Shown here in pieces: positions 6,683 to 7,999 of a stretch of 7,999 nt of DNA (position 1 is the first letter of the stretch; every line of letters begins with the position of its first letter). The DNA is from Clostridia bacterium (GTDB lineage Bacteria; Bacillota; Clostridia; Christensenellales; DTU072), in contig JAQVTZ010000085.1 in the NCBI GenBank assembly GCA_028699795.1, positions 1 through 7,999 on the forward strand, written 5' to 3'. The notes beneath the pieces were generated by a model, which saw only the letters and a program-made list of their open reading frames with translations, was not told where the DNA came from and did no database searches. The translations under genes and the position numbers were made by a program.

Positions 6683-7798
6683 CTAAATAGAGGTGCCCAA
6701 ATTCATTTCTATTATCGCTTTGGTTTTTTCGATTATTTCAATACACTCTGCAAGTGGTAGTTTCATGTTGCGTGCGACATCAAGCAAATCGTTTTTTGTT
6801 GGTTTCCCTTGGCCGTTAACAGACATTTCGTGTTCGGGTTTATCGTTTGTTTTTGTCATGTCAAACGCAGGTGATAATCTATACCCATGCAGCTTTTCGT
6901 GATATAAAAATGCAAAATTGCGTCCGTGGTCATCACGGTTGCCGTACAACACATTAAAACACATGCGTTTGTATGCTTCCATCATATCGCTTTTATCAAT
7001 ACAGATATTTTGTATGACTTGAAATAGATGCATATAATCTAAATTGGGAATGCGATGAGAGGTTTCAAGCAGTGATGACAAAGAGATCATATGAACACGG
7101 TTGTTTTCCGTTCTGTCAAAACGCTTCGCTCCAAAGTATCCAGAACAAATATCCGATGGAAAGAGTTTATGTTCATTTATGTTTATTCCGCATCGTTCGG
7201 CGAGTTCGTTTGCGGCAAACTCCTTTTCTCCGATATTGGGAAGGTCTATTTGGCAAGGAAACTTTACAATCCAAAATCCGTCTTTATCTTTAATGTGAAC
7301 TTTAGGTCGGGCGCCGCCGCTCGAACCGCCCAATTTATACATGGTGTCTAAATTAACATCAGAAGTACGGTTTTCGTAAAGGCGTGCGGCATCAGCTGCC
7401 ATTTTATCTAGAAATATCTTACTAATTTCACTGTCATCAAATTGAGTTGGTTCATAAGTCAATGCGCCGAGCCCGTTTTTACTAAGCAAAGATAACTTGG
7501 TAAGCGGCGAAAGCCTGTCCGGATTAACCCCCTGTTTTCCCAACATCCTATGCTGCAATAGAGCGCCCCAACCGTCTGGAAGAGAATCTTGAAATACGCC
7601 GTATAACCCGTTGAAAGTATCCTTTCTATTTATATATATTTTCGTTGCGAGCGGCAGCGAAAACGGCGATATAGAAAATCCATCGGCAAGCCATGCGGCA
7701 TCGTACTGAAATGCGATTTCACTATTATTTGTTTCAGCAAGATACCCAACCGTACGGCCATTATATTTCACAATCAATTTTTCTACTTTGTTTATCAT
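6683..7798 (-). CDS. hipA: HipA-family serine/threonine kinase toxin
   Basis: A 371-residue toxin of a type II toxin-antitoxin pair. Known HipA/HipT kinases phosphorylate an aminoacyl-tRNA synthetase (GltX or TrpS), which stops charging and triggers growth arrest; the target here is unknown. The N-terminal subdomain (about 1-115; GRTVGYL, SLPL, F-NGLYGVFQDSLPDGWG at 62-78) is the HipA_N/HipS-like part, fused rather than split off as in HipBST. The kinase follows: Gly-rich loop GGSSGGARPK (157-166), ATP-binding Lys179 in FWIVKF, acidic EKEFAANELA (191-200), catalytic loop NRDDHGRN (287-294) with Asp289, and the Mg-binding Asp313 in PAFDM (310-314). All key residues are present, so it is probably active; Ser159 or Ser160 would be the natural autophosphorylation sites. 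It is shorter than E. coli HipA (about 440). ATG overlaps the antitoxin stop (ATGA), with AAAGGA nine bases upstream (7808-7813). Confidence 0.94.
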   Translation of the reverse strand: MINKVEKLIVKYNGRTVGYLAETNNSEIAFQYDAAWLADGFSISPFSLPLATKIYINRKDTFNGLYGVFQDSLPDGWGALLQHRMLGKQGVNPDRLSPLTKLSLLSKNGLGALTYEPTQFDDSEISKIFLDKMAADAARLYENRTSDVNLDTMYKLGGSSGGARPKVHIKDKDGFWIVKFPCQIDLPNIGEKEFAANELAERCGININEHKLFPSDICSGYFGAKRFDRTENNRVHMISLSSLLETSHRIPNLDYMHLFQVIQNICIDKSDMMEAYKRMCFNVLYGNRDDHGRNFAFLYHEKLHGYRLSPAFDMTKTNDKPEHEMSVNGQGKPTKNDLLDVARNMKLPLAECIEIIEKTKAIIEMNLGTSI

Positions 7799-7999
7799 AT
7801 TTTATAATCCTTTAGATTATCAATCTTTTCTGTTTTGAACAAAAGGTCGAAATCCTCCAGATATCCCAAAGCATGGGCAATTTTGATAAGAGAGGATAAA
7901 GAAATTTCTCCGGTCTTCTCGAACCGTCTGATCGAAGCATAACTAACGCCAGAACGCTTAGATAATTCTGTTTGTGAAACTTTTGCTTCTTTTCGTCTG
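7795..7999 (-). CDS. hipB: HipB-like XRE-family antitoxin, C-terminal part (5' end outside window)
   Basis: On the minus strand the frame is open from the window edge to TGA at 7797-7795 and encodes 67 residues. They hold a helix-turn-helix of the Cro/C1 (XRE) type: SQTELSKRSGVSYASIRRFE (8-27), then KTGEISLSSLIKIAHALG (28-45) and a short tail, EDFDLLF (48-54), ending LKDYKI. This wording is typical of HipB-type antitoxins: a dimer that binds operators ahead of its own gene and holds the HipA kinase inactive. The start codon and perhaps 10-20 residues lie beyond the right edge, together with the operon promoter and operators. The stop overlaps the hipA start by four bases (ATGA, 7798-7795), so the two are translationally coupled, with antitoxin first. 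As partial sequence the gene is well supported; the symbol rests on the neighbour. Confidence 0.92.
   Translation of the reverse strand, partial: RRKEAKVSQTELSKRSGVSYASIRRFEKTGEISLSSLIKIAHALGYLEDFDLLFKTEKIDNLKDYKI

Overview
The window looks like a low-to-moderate GC Firmicute, most likely an uncultured member of the Clostridia. The reasoning is family resemblance only: the NAD-dependent ligase carries the EHKFDG / KNPRNGVAGAIRN style of wording that I associate with clostridial LigA proteins, pcrA lies directly upstream of ligA as in many Firmicutes, and ribosome-binding sites are GGAGG-like. No species can be named from this sequence alone.

Layout. Left part, plus strand: the C-terminal end of a YfcC-family membrane transporter (1-333), a 70-base spacer containing short imperfect heptamer repeats, then a PfkB-family sugar kinase (404-1300). 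Right part, minus strand, read from right to left: the end of a HipB-like XRE antitoxin cut by the window edge (7795-7999), a HipA-like Ser/Thr kinase toxin whose start codon overlaps the antitoxin stop (6683-7798), a 126-base intergenic region with an extended -10 promoter and two small dyads, and then an apparent operon of dgt (dGTPase, 5573-6556), pcrA (UvrD/PcrA helicase, 3288-5531) and ligA (NAD-dependent DNA ligase, 1321-3276). The kinase gene and ligA converge with only about 20 bases between their stop codons, and I see no clear terminator there.

How the genes fit together. dgt, pcrA and ligA form a DNA-maintenance unit: control of the dNTP pool, 3'-5' unwinding in repair and transcription-coupled processes, and nick sealing. 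pcrA-ligA adjacency is a familiar Firmicute arrangement; having dgt as the first gene of that unit is less usual in my experience. The hipBA pair is a type II toxin-antitoxin module on the same strand just upstream, slightly more A/T-rich than its neighbours in the lines I counted, which would fit acquisition by transfer. The transporter and the sugar kinase on the other strand may be co-transcribed, but their substrates cannot be read from the sequence.

I found no tRNA, rRNA, CRISPR array, insertion sequence or phage structure. Nothing in the window amounts to an undescribed system. The points most worth checking are the hipBA module and its Gly-rich loop, the operator-like dyads at the dgt promoter, the dgt-pcrA-ligA linkage, and a strong hairpin inside ligA.
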